Positions 54,181 through 63,033 of a stretch of DNA of 64,000 nucleotides are shown here, piece after piece. A program made the position numbers and the translations under genes. The notes under the pieces were generated by a model. It was not told the DNA's origin. It saw nothing but the letters and a program-made list of their open reading frames with translations, and made no database searches. This DNA is from Blautia hominis (GTDB lineage Bacteria; Bacillota; Clostridia; Lachnospirales; Lachnospiraceae): the NCBI GenBank assembly GCA_002270465.1, contig NQOF01000004.1:1-64000 (forward strand), written 5' to 3'. The stretch's first letter is position 1; each line of letters begins with the position of its first letter.

Positions 54181-54927
54181 ATGTCAGTGAAATTAAAAGC
54201 ACCGGAAACAGTTACATTCAGACCTACCTCATTTTGTCCGGGCTGCGGACATGGGATCGCCGCCAGACTGATCGGGGAGATCATAGATGAGATGGGGCTT
54301 CAGCAGGATTTTATCCCAACCGTAGATGTAGCCTGCGGAGCATTGAATATGGACACCTGGAGATTTGACACGGTTATGGCTGCACACGGCAGGCCGGTTG
54401 TTGTCGCCATAGGTGTGAAGAAGGTCAGGAAAGATAAATTATCAGTTGCCTATATTGGTGACGGGGCAGCGTATGCCATTGGTATGGCTGAGACCATGCA
54501 CGCGGCACTCCGCAATGACAATGTGGTAGTCATTGTAATGAACAACGGAGTGTTTGGAATGACCGGAGGGCAGATGGCGCCAACTACTTTGATCGGTCAG
54601 AAGACCACATCATCACCGAAAGGAAGAGACCCGAAAAAGCAGGGAAAACCTTTTGATGTAGTAAAAGCTCTGGGACAATTTGATATTGCATACCTAGCCC
54701 GTGCCTCTCTTGACAGCCCGGCAGCAGTGGGCAAGGCAAAAAAATACATAAAAAAAGCATTTGAGAAGCAGTTGAACCAGGAAGGGTTCTGTCTGGTTGA
54801 AATTCTGGCCCCTTGTCCCACAAACTGGGGACTGTCACCGGTAGACAGCCTGAAGCATATTCGTGAGAAGACACTTTCCTACTATAAAGTAGGGGAATTC
54901 GTAGATAAGAAAGGAGAAGAAGAATGA
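54181..54927 (+). CDS. korB: 2-oxoacid:ferredoxin oxidoreductase beta subunit
   Basis: A 248-aa thiamine-diphosphate binding subunit: FCPGCGHGIAARLIGE, then GDGAAYAIGMAETMHAALRN and IVMNNGVFGMTGGQMAPTT, which form the TPP/Mg site. The 4-nt ATGA overlap with the gamma gene shows coupling. Confidence 0.93.
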   Translation: MSVKLKAPETVTFRPTSFCPGCGHGIAARLIGEIIDEMGLQQDFIPTVDVACGALNMDTWRFDTVMAAHGRPVVVAIGVKKVRKDKLSVAYIGDGAAYAIGMAETMHAALRNDNVVVIVMNNGVFGMTGGQMAPTTLIGQKTTSSPKGRDPKKQGKPFDVVKALGQFDIAYLARASLDSPAAVGKAKKYIKKAFEKQLNQEGFCLVEILAPCPTNWGLSPVDSLKHIREKTLSYYKVGEFVDKKGEEE

Positions 54928-55457
54928 CAGAGATTATTTGTGCGGGATTTGGCGGCCAGGGCGTATTGATAACCGGCATGATTCTGGCCTACTGCGGTAT
55001 GCAGAAAGGCAGACATTTTACTTGGTATCCTTCTTATGGCTCCGAAATGCGCGGGGGAACTGCCAATTGCAATGTAAAGATAAGTGAAGAGGAGATCGCA
55101 AGCCCTTACGCAAAGCATCTGGATATTCTGGTATCCATGAATGACGTGGCGATTGATAAATTTGAACCTGCCATGAAACCGGGGTCTGTTCTGGTGGTGA
55201 ACAGCTCCCTTCTGGACGAAACACGGGTGTTCAGGGATGACATCAGAGTGGTAAAAGTACCCGCCACAAAAATTGCTTCCGATCTGGGAAACCCCAGAGG
55301 GACCAATATTGTTATGCTGGGCGCACTCTGCAAAGAAACGGGATTGTTTGAGGAGGATTTCATGAAACATTCCATTGATGAGTATTTTGCCAAGAAGGGT
55401 AAAGTGAATCCAAAGAACGCTCTTTGTTTTGACGAAGGGGTGAAGGCAGTTTCATAG
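54924..55457 (+). CDS. korC: 2-oxoacid:ferredoxin oxidoreductase gamma subunit
   Basis: A 177-aa subunit with the family opening CAGFGGQGVLITGMILAY and YPSYGSEMRGGTANCNVKIS. It completes the delta-alpha-beta-gamma complex encoded by four adjacent genes. Confidence 0.93.
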   Translation: MTEIICAGFGGQGVLITGMILAYCGMQKGRHFTWYPSYGSEMRGGTANCNVKISEEEIASPYAKHLDILVSMNDVAIDKFEPAMKPGSVLVVNSSLLDETRVFRDDIRVVKVPATKIASDLGNPRGTNIVMLGALCKETGLFEEDFMKHSIDEYFAKKGKVNPKNALCFDEGVKAVS

Positions 55458-55472
55458 AAAGCAGGTGTGCAT

Positions 55473-57569
55473 ATGGATTTAAATAAGCTGCTGAAGGCCA
55501 GGTCTCTTGCTGTTATAGGTGCCAGCGAGAAATCAGGATTCGGAGGAGATACCTGCAGGAATATTCTGGAGTACAGAAAGGACCTGAACAGGGTATATTT
55601 TGTAAATCCGGGCAGGGATACTGTTCTGGGAAGAAAATGTTATAAAAGTTTGTCAGAGATTGAGGATGAGATAGAACTGGTCATTATCTGTACCTCTCAG
55701 GTCACAGTCTGCGGCCTTCTGAGAGAAGCGAAAACAAAAGGCTGCGGCGGGGCGGTTGTCTTTGCCAGCGGGTACAGTGAGACCGGTGACGAGAAGGGAA
55801 AAGCGGCGGAGGATGAACTGAAAGCACTGGCAGAGGAACTGGACATAGCGGTTCTGGGGCCAAACTGCGGAGGATTCAATAATTATGTGGATGATGTGAT
55901 CTCCTTTGCCTTTCCTGTTGAAAAGAGGGACAGAAGAGGAAGTATTGGGTTCATCTCCCAGAGCGGTCAGTTTTGCATTAACCTTATGGACAGCAGTGAA
56001 ATGAGATTCTCTTACGCCATCTCTATTGGAAATGGAAAGATTGTAACTTTGGAGGATTATCTGGACTTTTTAGTTGAGGACGAGAGTACCGGCGTGATCG
56101 CAATTTATATGGAAGGAGTGCAGGATGCCGGCCATTTTGCCGACTGTCTGAAAAAAGCGGCTGAGAAAAGAAAACCTGTTATCATACAAAAAGGCGGAAG
56201 AAGTGAAAAGGGCGGAAAGATTGCAGCCTCCCACACGGGTGCACTGGCAGGTTCTGACCGTGCCTACGATGCTGTTTTTGATAAGTTCGGAGTTATTCGC
56301 GCAGATGATATGCAGGAATTGATGTCCACAGCACTTCTTCTGTCTACATTAAAAAAACTGCCGGCAAGAGCCTCTTTTGCCTCCATGAATATATCAGGTG
56401 GTGAGACGGGAATCTGTGCTGACATGGGCAGTGCCTTTGGTATACATTATCCTGACTTTGAGGAGGAGACGCTTACAAAACTAAGAGCCATGCTCCCATC
56501 TTTCTGCACACCGGGAAATCCTCTGGATATGACTGCTGCTCTCTGCTATGACAGTGACTTATATGCTGAAGGGCTGAAAGTTGTCATGGATGACCCTAAT
56601 GTGGAAATGGTGCTGATTGGAATTACAATCCAGCTTGTGGTGTCAGACCCCACTATTTATAATATATACAATGGTGTAAAAAAGGTTGTGGAGCAGGGAT
56701 ATAAGAAACCTATTGCGATCCTGCCGTTTATTGAGGGAACCAGGAATTGGGATGTGGCAGAGAAATTCAGGGAAATCGGAGTGCCAATCCTTCCCAGCCC
56801 CAAGTATGCATTCTCGGCTCTCAGTCATCTCTCCAAATATATCGCCTACAATCATACCAGGAGAGAACTGTCACTGGCTGTTCCCCATAAAAAAGCGGGG
56901 GGCCGCAGAAAAGCGCTGAGTGAAGTAAAAAGTAAGCGTATGCTGCAGGAGAATGGGATCGCAGTGGAGCTGGGGATCGTTGTAAATGACAGAGAGGATG
57001 TCCTGGCGCAGGCAGAGAATGTTAAGTTCCCTATAGTTATGAAAATAGAATCGGATGATATCCTGCACAAATCTGATGTAGGCGGTGTCATTCTCAACAT
57101 TAAAAATGAAAAAGAAGCCCTCAGTGCCTATGATACGATCATGGAGAATGTGAAGAACAGGGCACCCAAGGCAAGGATCAACGGAGTGCTCATGCAGAAT
57201 ATGATGTCTCAGGGAACGGAATTGATCCTGGGTATAAAAAGGGATGCGCAGTTCGGCCCTATGCTGTTAGCTGGGCTGGGAGGTGTCTTTGTGGAGGTGT
57301 TTGGGGACAGTTCTCTGTATCCCATCCCCCTGAATAAAGAGGAGGCTCTCCATATGCTGGAGGCACTAAAGTCTTATAAAATGCTGAAGGGATACAGGGG
57401 AACAAAAGCCAGGGACGTGAGTGCAGTGGTGGATATGATGGTTTCCATATCTGATTTCGCTGCGGCCCATAAGGACCATATCTGCGAGCTGGATATTAAC
57501 CCTCTGTTTGTATATGAAGAGGGGCAGGGGGTAGGCGTTGCTGACGCGTTAGTGGTGTTGGAGGAGTAA
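55473..57569 (+). CDS. ADP-forming acyl-CoA synthetase (acetate-CoA ligase family)
   Basis: A 698-aa single-chain enzyme converting acyl-CoA plus ADP and phosphate to acid, CoA and ATP. The CoA-binding Rossmann domain covers residues about 5-130 (SLAVIGASEKSGFGGDTCRN). Two succinyl-CoA-ligase-like domains follow, with the phosphohistidine segment AASHTGALAGSDRAYDA. A C-terminal ATP-grasp domain (residues about 480-695) includes IVMKIESDDILHKSDVGGV. Its position after the oxidoreductase implies ATP recovery from that acyl-CoA. ATG 55473 with AGGTG upstream is preferred over GTG 55467. Confidence 0.9.
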   Translation: MDLNKLLKARSLAVIGASEKSGFGGDTCRNILEYRKDLNRVYFVNPGRDTVLGRKCYKSLSEIEDEIELVIICTSQVTVCGLLREAKTKGCGGAVVFASGYSETGDEKGKAAEDELKALAEELDIAVLGPNCGGFNNYVDDVISFAFPVEKRDRRGSIGFISQSGQFCINLMDSSEMRFSYAISIGNGKIVTLEDYLDFLVEDESTGVIAIYMEGVQDAGHFADCLKKAAEKRKPVIIQKGGRSEKGGKIAASHTGALAGSDRAYDAVFDKFGVIRADDMQELMSTALLLSTLKKLPARASFASMNISGGETGICADMGSAFGIHYPDFEEETLTKLRAMLPSFCTPGNPLDMTAALCYDSDLYAEGLKVVMDDPNVEMVLIGITIQLVVSDPTIYNIYNGVKKVVEQGYKKPIAILPFIEGTRNWDVAEKFREIGVPILPSPKYAFSALSHLSKYIAYNHTRRELSLAVPHKKAGGRRKALSEVKSKRMLQENGIAVELGIVVNDREDVLAQAENVKFPIVMKIESDDILHKSDVGGVILNIKNEKEALSAYDTIMENVKNRAPKARINGVLMQNMMSQGTELILGIKRDAQFGPMLLAGLGGVFVEVFGDSSLYPIPLNKEEALHMLEALKSYKMLKGYRGTKARDVSAVVDMMVSISDFAAAHKDHICELDINPLFVYEEGQGVGVADALVVLEE

Positions 57570-57596
57570 AGCCCTCTGCGGATGGAGGTGTGGCCC

Positions 57597-59024
57597 TTGA
57601 AGGGAATAGATATCTGTTTTGTAGTTTTTTATATGGCCATGATGCTGGGGATCGGAATCTATACGTCACGGAAACAGAGTAATATGGAGACTTATTATGT
57701 AGCGGGCAGAAAACTTGGCACCATATCCATTGCCTGTCTGTGGATCTCCTGCTGGATCGGAGGTGCTTCCGTGATCGGCACTTCCACGAAGGCGTATGAT
57801 ATGGGGATTACCGCCATATGGTATGTGGGTATCTTGGCAGTGGGATGTGGATTGTTCTCTCTTGTCTTTTCTAAAAAAGTTAAAAAAATCGGAGACCACC
57901 TGGAGAATCTTACATATCCGGATTTTATTGAGAGCCGGTATGACCACAGATGCAGATTTATTTCTACCATATGTACGTTGATCGGCATGATCGGGGTGAC
58001 GGCCTCCCAGTTGGTAGCAAGCGGCGTGATCTTAAACACAATTACCGGATGGGGGAACGGTATATCCTTTACCGTAGCAGCGGTTGTCCTGATCCTGTAT
58101 ACCGCACTGGGCGGATATCTGGCAGTGACCTATACGGACTGGGTCCAGGTGGCGCTTTTGATGACCGGTGTTATCATTGCGGTTCCTTTTGCGGCAAAAG
58201 CTATTGGGGGCATGGGAGCCATCCGGGTTCTGCCTGACAGTTATTTTGACGTGGGTGCCTGGGGATGGCCAACGATCATAGCTTTTGCGCTGTCCACGCT
58301 GTTATCCTTTTTTACCACAATGGACAGCTATACCAGATGTATGGCGGCAAAAGATGCAGGGACAGCTAAAAAAGGCGGCCTGCTTGCAGCTGTATGTATA
58401 TTGCCCATTGCGTTGTGCGCTACCTATGAAGGCCTGGCAGCCAAGGTTTTGATCCCGGATCTGCCTCAGGGAAGTAATTCATTGATACAGTTGATTTTGA
58501 TCACATTTCCAAGCGGTATTAAGGGCCTGGTCATCACAGGGATTTTTGCTGCGATCATGTCATCTGCAGATATAGCGATTTTAACGGCATCAGCTAATGT
58601 GACCAGAGATATCTATCAGAGATATATCAATCCTAAGGCGAAGGATAAGACGATCGTCCGGCTGGGAACAGTAAGTTCTTTGATAATAGGAGGAATCAGC
58701 CTTCTGTTTGCCTGGATGAACCCGGATATTATGGATATTCTTCTTATTACTTTTACTTTCCTGTCAGCAGGGCTTTTTATTCCGACATTTTTTGGATTCT
58801 TCTGGCGCAGGGCAAGTATAAAGGCGGCATTTTACAGTATGACGCTGTCCATGATCACAGTGATCTTGTGGTATGTAGGGCAGAATCAGGGATGGGGTGT
58901 TGTATTTCGCATAGATGCTTTGTGGCCGGGGCTTCTGGTGTCAGCCATTGTTTTCTTCTCTCTGTCTCTTTTAAGGGGGCAGAGTCCCGAGGAAGTGGAA
59001 AAGATCAACCGTTTTTTGTTATAG
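57597..59024 (+). CDS. Sodium:solute symporter (SSS family)
   Basis: A 475-aa membrane protein with about 13 hydrophobic segments. Family features are YYVAGRKLGTISIACLWISC, GGASVIGTSTKAYDMG, and the SSS region IMSSADIAILTASANVTRDI. Start choice matters: GGAGGTG lies at 57584-57590, just after an in-frame ATG (57582), so the real start is most likely TTG 57597. It is a second candidate uptake or export route for the acid handled by this operon. Confidence 0.87.
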   Translation: MKGIDICFVVFYMAMMLGIGIYTSRKQSNMETYYVAGRKLGTISIACLWISCWIGGASVIGTSTKAYDMGITAIWYVGILAVGCGLFSLVFSKKVKKIGDHLENLTYPDFIESRYDHRCRFISTICTLIGMIGVTASQLVASGVILNTITGWGNGISFTVAAVVLILYTALGGYLAVTYTDWVQVALLMTGVIIAVPFAAKAIGGMGAIRVLPDSYFDVGAWGWPTIIAFALSTLLSFFTTMDSYTRCMAAKDAGTAKKGGLLAAVCILPIALCATYEGLAAKVLIPDLPQGSNSLIQLILITFPSGIKGLVITGIFAAIMSSADIAILTASANVTRDIYQRYINPKAKDKTIVRLGTVSSLIIGGISLLFAWMNPDIMDILLITFTFLSAGLFIPTFFGFFWRRASIKAAFYSMTLSMITVILWYVGQNQGWGVVFRIDALWPGLLVSAIVFFSLSLLRGQSPEEVEKINRFLL

Positions 59025-59037
59025 AAAGGAATAGATT

Positions 59038-60024
59038 ATGAAAATTATAATAGCAGAGTATCCGGAAACTGCGGATCGTGATCTGAGTATAGAAAAGTCA
59101 GTATTTCCCAAGGATGCGGAACTGGCGCTTGCCGTATATACAGAGGAGACGGAGGACGAGTTTATTGAAACGTGCCGGGACGCGGATGCTGTTCTGGTAG
59201 GTTATGTGGGGATCAGCCGGAAGATCATTGATGGACTGGAGAAATGTAAGGTGATCTCCGTGCAGGCAACCGGATGGAATTATGTAGATTCCGAGTATGC
59301 AAGGGAAAAGGGGATTGCGGTCTGTGCCATAGGAGAATACTGTACACAGGAGGTTGCGGACCATACCATAATGCTCATGCTTGCCCTTCTCAAAGGCTTG
59401 AAGACATATGAGAGAAGTGTACAGACAGACAAGGAATGGATTTACAACGCAAAGCCGGGATTAAAACGGATAGAAGGATTAAAAATGGGGATTGCAGGGT
59501 TTGGTAAAATCGGAAAAGCAGTTGCCAAAAGGGCGAAAAGTTTCGGCATGGAAATCCTGGCATATGATCCTTATATTCCTGACCATGTCATCCGGCAGAT
59601 GGGAGCGGAACCTGTGACCATGGACGGTCTTTTGGAGCAGAGCGATGTAATTACCAACCATATGAATCTTACAGCAGAGAATCAGGGAATGTTTGATCTG
59701 GAAACGTTTAAAAAGATGAAGAAAAGTCCGATTCTGCTCAATGTAGCCAGGGGCGGCGCCGTGAATGAGGAGGATTTGGTATATGCTTTGGATCACGGAA
59801 TGGTAAGCGGAGCAGGGCTGGATGTGCTATCCTCAGAGACGCCGGATATGGATACATGTCCTTTGGTGGGCAGGGAGAATGTGATCATCACACCACACAG
59901 CGCTTTTTACTCAACAACAACGGAATATCTGCTTTATAAAATTCCTGCTGAAAATGTGCTCCGCTGCCTGGAGGGTAATTATAAGGAGGCTAACCGTGTA
60001 GTGAATGGGGTGGGATTAGACTGA
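59038..60024 (+). CDS. D-isomer-specific 2-hydroxyacid dehydrogenase family protein
   Basis: A 328-aa NAD(P)-dependent dehydrogenase. The Rossmann motif is GFGKIGKAVAKRAKSFGMEI. The catalytic set is Arg in LNVARGGAVNEEDL, Glu in LDVLSSETPDMD and His in TPHSAFYS. It is expected to interconvert a 2-hydroxy acid and a 2-oxo acid, which would link to the oxidoreductase encoded upstream. It is the last gene of the operon, ended by a strong terminator. Confidence 0.9.
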   Translation: MKIIIAEYPETADRDLSIEKSVFPKDAELALAVYTEETEDEFIETCRDADAVLVGYVGISRKIIDGLEKCKVISVQATGWNYVDSEYAREKGIAVCAIGEYCTQEVADHTIMLMLALLKGLKTYERSVQTDKEWIYNAKPGLKRIEGLKMGIAGFGKIGKAVAKRAKSFGMEILAYDPYIPDHVIRQMGAEPVTMDGLLEQSDVITNHMNLTAENQGMFDLETFKKMKKSPILLNVARGGAVNEEDLVYALDHGMVSGAGLDVLSSETPDMDTCPLVGRENVIITPHSAFYSTTTEYLLYKIPAENVLRCLEGNYKEANRVVNGVGLD

Positions 60025-60042
60025 AGATTTGAGATATAATTG

Positions 60043-60080
60043 AAAAAGGTGCTGAAAACCTGGGTTTTCAACACCTTTTT
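60043..60080. terminator. Strong terminator between the oxoacid operon and tRNA-Arg
   Basis: AAAAAGGTG-TGAAAA ... TTTTCA-CACCTTTTT, a stem of about 15 bp with A/T runs both sides. It serves the rightward operon and, from the other side, the leftward tRNA-Arg. Confidence 0.88.
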
Positions 60081-60083
60081 CAA

Positions 60084-60157
60084 CGTTCCCGAGGTGATTC
60101 GAACACCCGACCTACCGCTTAGGAGGCGGTCGCTCTATCCTGCTGAGCTACGGAAAC
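60084..60157 (-). tRNA. tRNA-Arg (anticodon CCU)
   Basis: The minus strand folds into a 74-nt cloverleaf. The acceptor is GTTTCCG...CGGGAAC with discriminator G, the D-arm is GCTCAGCAGGATAGAGC, the anticodon stem ACCGC/GCGGT surrounds CTCCTAA giving CCU (reads AGG), and the T-arm contains GTTCGAATC. CCA is not encoded. It has its own promoter at 60182-60210. Confidence 0.96.
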
Positions 60158-60181
60158 ATAATATTTTCTTACGACCCTATA

Positions 60182-60210
60182 ATTCTATACTACCTAAAGG
60201 AAAATGTCAA
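60182..60210 (-). promoter_or_regulatory. Promoter for tRNA-Arg
   Basis: Minus strand: perfect TTGACA (60205-60210), 17 bp spacer, TAGAAT (60182-60187), 25 bp upstream of the mature tRNA. Confidence 0.8.
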
Positions 60211-60249
60211 GACACCAGCTCTTTTTTTTCTGGCTTATTCTGAAGATCG

Positions 60250-60382
60250 GTAACAGTTCAGACAAGCTGAACCGTTACGCATCCAGCCATTAAAAATCGC
60301 TTCGCGATGGGCTGGATGCCTGCTGGCACTACTTCTTCATACGGTCAGCGCAGTAAATGCGCAGACCTGTCTGAATTGTTAC
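60250..60382. mobile_element. Family B non-autonomous element (133 bp), 60.3 kb
   Basis: It begins GTAACAGTTCAGACAAGC and ends GTCTGAATTGTTAC, almost the same sequence as the 48718 copy. The 8-bp flanks are GAAGATCG and GATGATCG (7/8). It sits between the divergent tRNA-Arg promoter and the surface-protein gene. Confidence 0.9.
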
Positions 60383-60522
60383 GATGATCGGTCGTAACAG
60401 AACATCTGCCAGAACTGTTGCCATTTATAAAAATAACTGCCAGTTATTGCACTCTATATTTGGGAAATATCGACAAAGTTTTCTTAATGTTTGTTAATAT
60501 ACTATTCATTGCAACAACGATT

Positions 60523-60531
60523 TGCTATAAT
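60523..60531 (+). promoter_or_regulatory. Promoter of the surface-protein gene (extended -10)
   Basis: TTGCTATAAT contains an extended -10 (TGC-TATAAT; hexamer 60526-60531), about 60 bp before the start codon. The -35 is weak. Confidence 0.55.
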
Positions 60532-60592
60532 AGTAGTACAGAAAGGGAATGGTTATTCACAAGCAAATAAAGAATGAAAGAGGTGAAAGATT

Positions 60593-62956
60593 ATGAAGCG
60601 CAAAGTGAAAAGAATGCTGGCTATGTTTCTTACTTTTATAATGGTATTTTCCATGGGAACGGTATTTGTTTCCGCCGCCGAGGAGGGGGCCGGTAAGAGC
60701 ACAGAGACAGCAGTAAAACCGGAACTGTCCAAGAAAACAGCGGACAGTGTGATCCTGAAGACAAAAGATGGATATGTGTATGGCATTCAGGAGAATGGAA
60801 GCACATGGAAATGGGCGGAAGATAAACAATATGATAAGACGGCAAAGACAGTATCATTTACAGGACTGAAAGCAGAGACGGAATATGTATTTGCCCAGAA
60901 GATGAAAGATGCGGAAACGGTACAGGATACCGATATACTGAAGGTAAAAACAGATGCTGCAGCAGTGCAGGCGGAGACTCCGAAACAGGAGGGAGCAAAT
61001 ACAGAAAGTCCCAAAGCTGAGGAGCCCCCAAAGGCAGATAAACCTCAGGATGAAGGCATGAACACAGAGCAGCAAAAACCTCAGGAGACAGATCAGACAG
61101 AGGCTGGGGCAGAAGGCAATAAGGCAGATGTGCCGGCAGAAACCCCGAAGCCGGATGACAGCAAGAAACAGGAAGAGAACACAGAGGTAAGTACCCCGTC
61201 AGGTACGGATACCACGGATAAGACCCAAGGCACAGAGGCTGTTGATAAGAACACAGCAGGAGACGCGGTAACGGATGATAATAACGGCCAAAAGACAGAT
61301 GAGGCTAAGAAAGATGAACCGAAGGGTGAAGATACCAAGAGCGATGGATCTAAAACGGATGAATCCAAAACTGACGAATCCAAAAATGACGAATCCAAAA
61401 CTGATGAGTCTAAAACCGATGAATCCAAAACCGATGCAGGGAAGGACAACGATTCAGGAAACCAGATAAATAACAAAAATACCACGCAGAAGGCCGAGAC
61501 TCCAAAGTCGCCTCTGTATGACAAAGTGACTGACACAAGTGTTGTACTGAAGCCGGATGGCAATGTTGATTCGTATACTTACAGTTATAAGATGGTGTTA
61601 AAGGATAATAAAGCGAAGGCAGCAGATTTGACCAATGATACCGGAGAATTTTCAAATCTGACACCGGATACGGATTACCTGGCTTATATTATGGTAAAAG
61701 GAAATGATCAAGCACAACCTCCGTATGCGGACAGTGACTGGAGCCAGCCGACAGAGATCCACACCTTAAAAGCAGCGGCAGAGAAACCGAAAGCAGCGCC
61801 TAAGCTGGCAGAGAAGACAGACACCATGATCAAGCTTGATACTTCAACAGCAGGTCTGGAGTACGGTGTATATCTGGATAACAGTAAGATCAGCTGGAAC
61901 AGTGAAGGTGAATTCAAGGGATTGACAGCAGGCAAGGAATACAGATTTGTCACACGCGTCAAATTTAATGAGAAGGAGCAGATGGAAGGCCCCATCAGTG
62001 ACGTTTTGAAAGTCACCACCAAGAAGGCAGCTGCAGCAGCTCCTGAAGCTCCTGTATGCATTGGAAGAACGGAGAACAGCATTACACTCAGAGCTGTAAA
62101 CGGACAGGAATATGCAATGCTTGAAAACGGAAATCCGGGTAAATGGCAGGACAGCGAAGTTTTCAGCGGATTGAAGGCAAACACAAGATACTCTTTTGTT
62201 ACCAGAGTAAAATATAACCCCGATGAGGCAATGGAAAGCAAAGTAAGCGGCAGCTCTTCCGCAAAAACCATTATCGCGTTTGAAGGATCCGGTGTGACCG
62301 GCATTGAGGTAAATGGTGTCTATGATAAGAATGCTGTTGTAAACATTGCAGCAAATGGAAATGGTACAGATAATCAGAAACCGGAAGTACAGGATACCAG
62401 ATGGGTTCCCGAGAGCTGGAAATGGGGAAGCTCTGCAAAAGGTACCTGGAAGAAAGCCCCGTACACGGCAAAACTCACACTGAATAAGGCCGGTAAGATG
62501 GAACTTGAAGTTGTTTTCAGCCTGCAGGAGTATACAGAAAAAGGCTGGACAGCTATGACCGCTGAGAAAAAGACGATTACGGTACCGTTCAGTGTAAAGG
62601 AACAATATACCATTACAGCTTCCGCAGGGTCCAATGGCAAGATATCTCCCTCCGGCAGCGTAAAGGTAATGGAAGGCAATGATGCAACATTTACATTTAC
62701 TCCAAACAAGGGATATCAGATTTCCCAGGTGACAGTGGACGGTAAAGCCGTTTCAGTGAAAAACAACAAGTACACATTTGAAGACGTAAATGCCAACCAC
62801 AAGATCTCTGTTACATTTAAGACTCTCACCAAGACAGTTCCGAAGACAGGAGATACTATGAATATGGCAGGTTATCTGATGCTGGCAGTTCTCTCCGCAG
62901 GTGCTGCGCTGGCAGTTGTGATCTCTGCAAAGAGAAAGAGAACGAACGGGAGATAA
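60593..62956 (+). CDS. Sortase-anchored surface protein with repeat modules
   Basis: A 787-aa secreted protein. The signal peptide is MKRKVKRMLAMFLTFIMVFS followed by VFVSAAEE. Four FN3-like modules of about 75 residues are visible: one before and three after a central acidic region of about 180 residues with tandem SKTDE pentapeptides. A divergent InlB B-repeat-like module (ITASAGSNGKISPSGSVKVM ... GYQISQVTVDGK) precedes the anchor. The C-terminus has VPKTGDT, a hydrophobic helix (GYLMLAVLSAGAALAVVISA) and a KRKRTNGR tail, the standard sortase signal with V for L. An adhesive or wall-spacing role is inference. AGAGGTGA precedes ATG 60593. Confidence 0.87.
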   Translation: MKRKVKRMLAMFLTFIMVFSMGTVFVSAAEEGAGKSTETAVKPELSKKTADSVILKTKDGYVYGIQENGSTWKWAEDKQYDKTAKTVSFTGLKAETEYVFAQKMKDAETVQDTDILKVKTDAAAVQAETPKQEGANTESPKAEEPPKADKPQDEGMNTEQQKPQETDQTEAGAEGNKADVPAETPKPDDSKKQEENTEVSTPSGTDTTDKTQGTEAVDKNTAGDAVTDDNNGQKTDEAKKDEPKGEDTKSDGSKTDESKTDESKNDESKTDESKTDESKTDAGKDNDSGNQINNKNTTQKAETPKSPLYDKVTDTSVVLKPDGNVDSYTYSYKMVLKDNKAKAADLTNDTGEFSNLTPDTDYLAYIMVKGNDQAQPPYADSDWSQPTEIHTLKAAAEKPKAAPKLAEKTDTMIKLDTSTAGLEYGVYLDNSKISWNSEGEFKGLTAGKEYRFVTRVKFNEKEQMEGPISDVLKVTTKKAAAAAPEAPVCIGRTENSITLRAVNGQEYAMLENGNPGKWQDSEVFSGLKANTRYSFVTRVKYNPDEAMESKVSGSSSAKTIIAFEGSGVTGIEVNGVYDKNAVVNIAANGNGTDNQKPEVQDTRWVPESWKWGSSAKGTWKKAPYTAKLTLNKAGKMELEVVFSLQEYTEKGWTAMTAEKKTITVPFSVKEQYTITASAGSNGKISPSGSVKVMEGNDATFTFTPNKGYQISQVTVDGKAVSVKNNKYTFEDVNANHKISVTFKTLTKTVPKTGDTMNMAGYLMLAVLSAGAALAVVISAKRKRTNGR
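61341..61436. repeat. 15-bp in-frame tandem repeat (SKTDE) in the surface-protein gene
   Basis: About six imperfect units of TCCAAAACTGACGAA encoding Ser-Lys-Thr-Asp-Glu. The repeat is in frame, so copy-number change would alter stalk length without breaking the gene. Confidence 0.85.
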
Positions 62957-62973
62957 CAGACAATAAGTAATAT

Positions 62974-63017
62974 AAGGAGGCCCCGCCGGATATACCGTCC
63001 GGCAGGGCCTCCTTTTT
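62974..63017. terminator. Bidirectional terminator between surface protein and amt
   Basis: AAGGAGGCCC-GCCGGA ... TCCGGC-GGGCCTCCTT hairpin of about 16 bp with a T tract, between convergent stop codons. Confidence 0.9.
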
Positions 63018-63033
63018 AGATCGTGGTTTTTGT

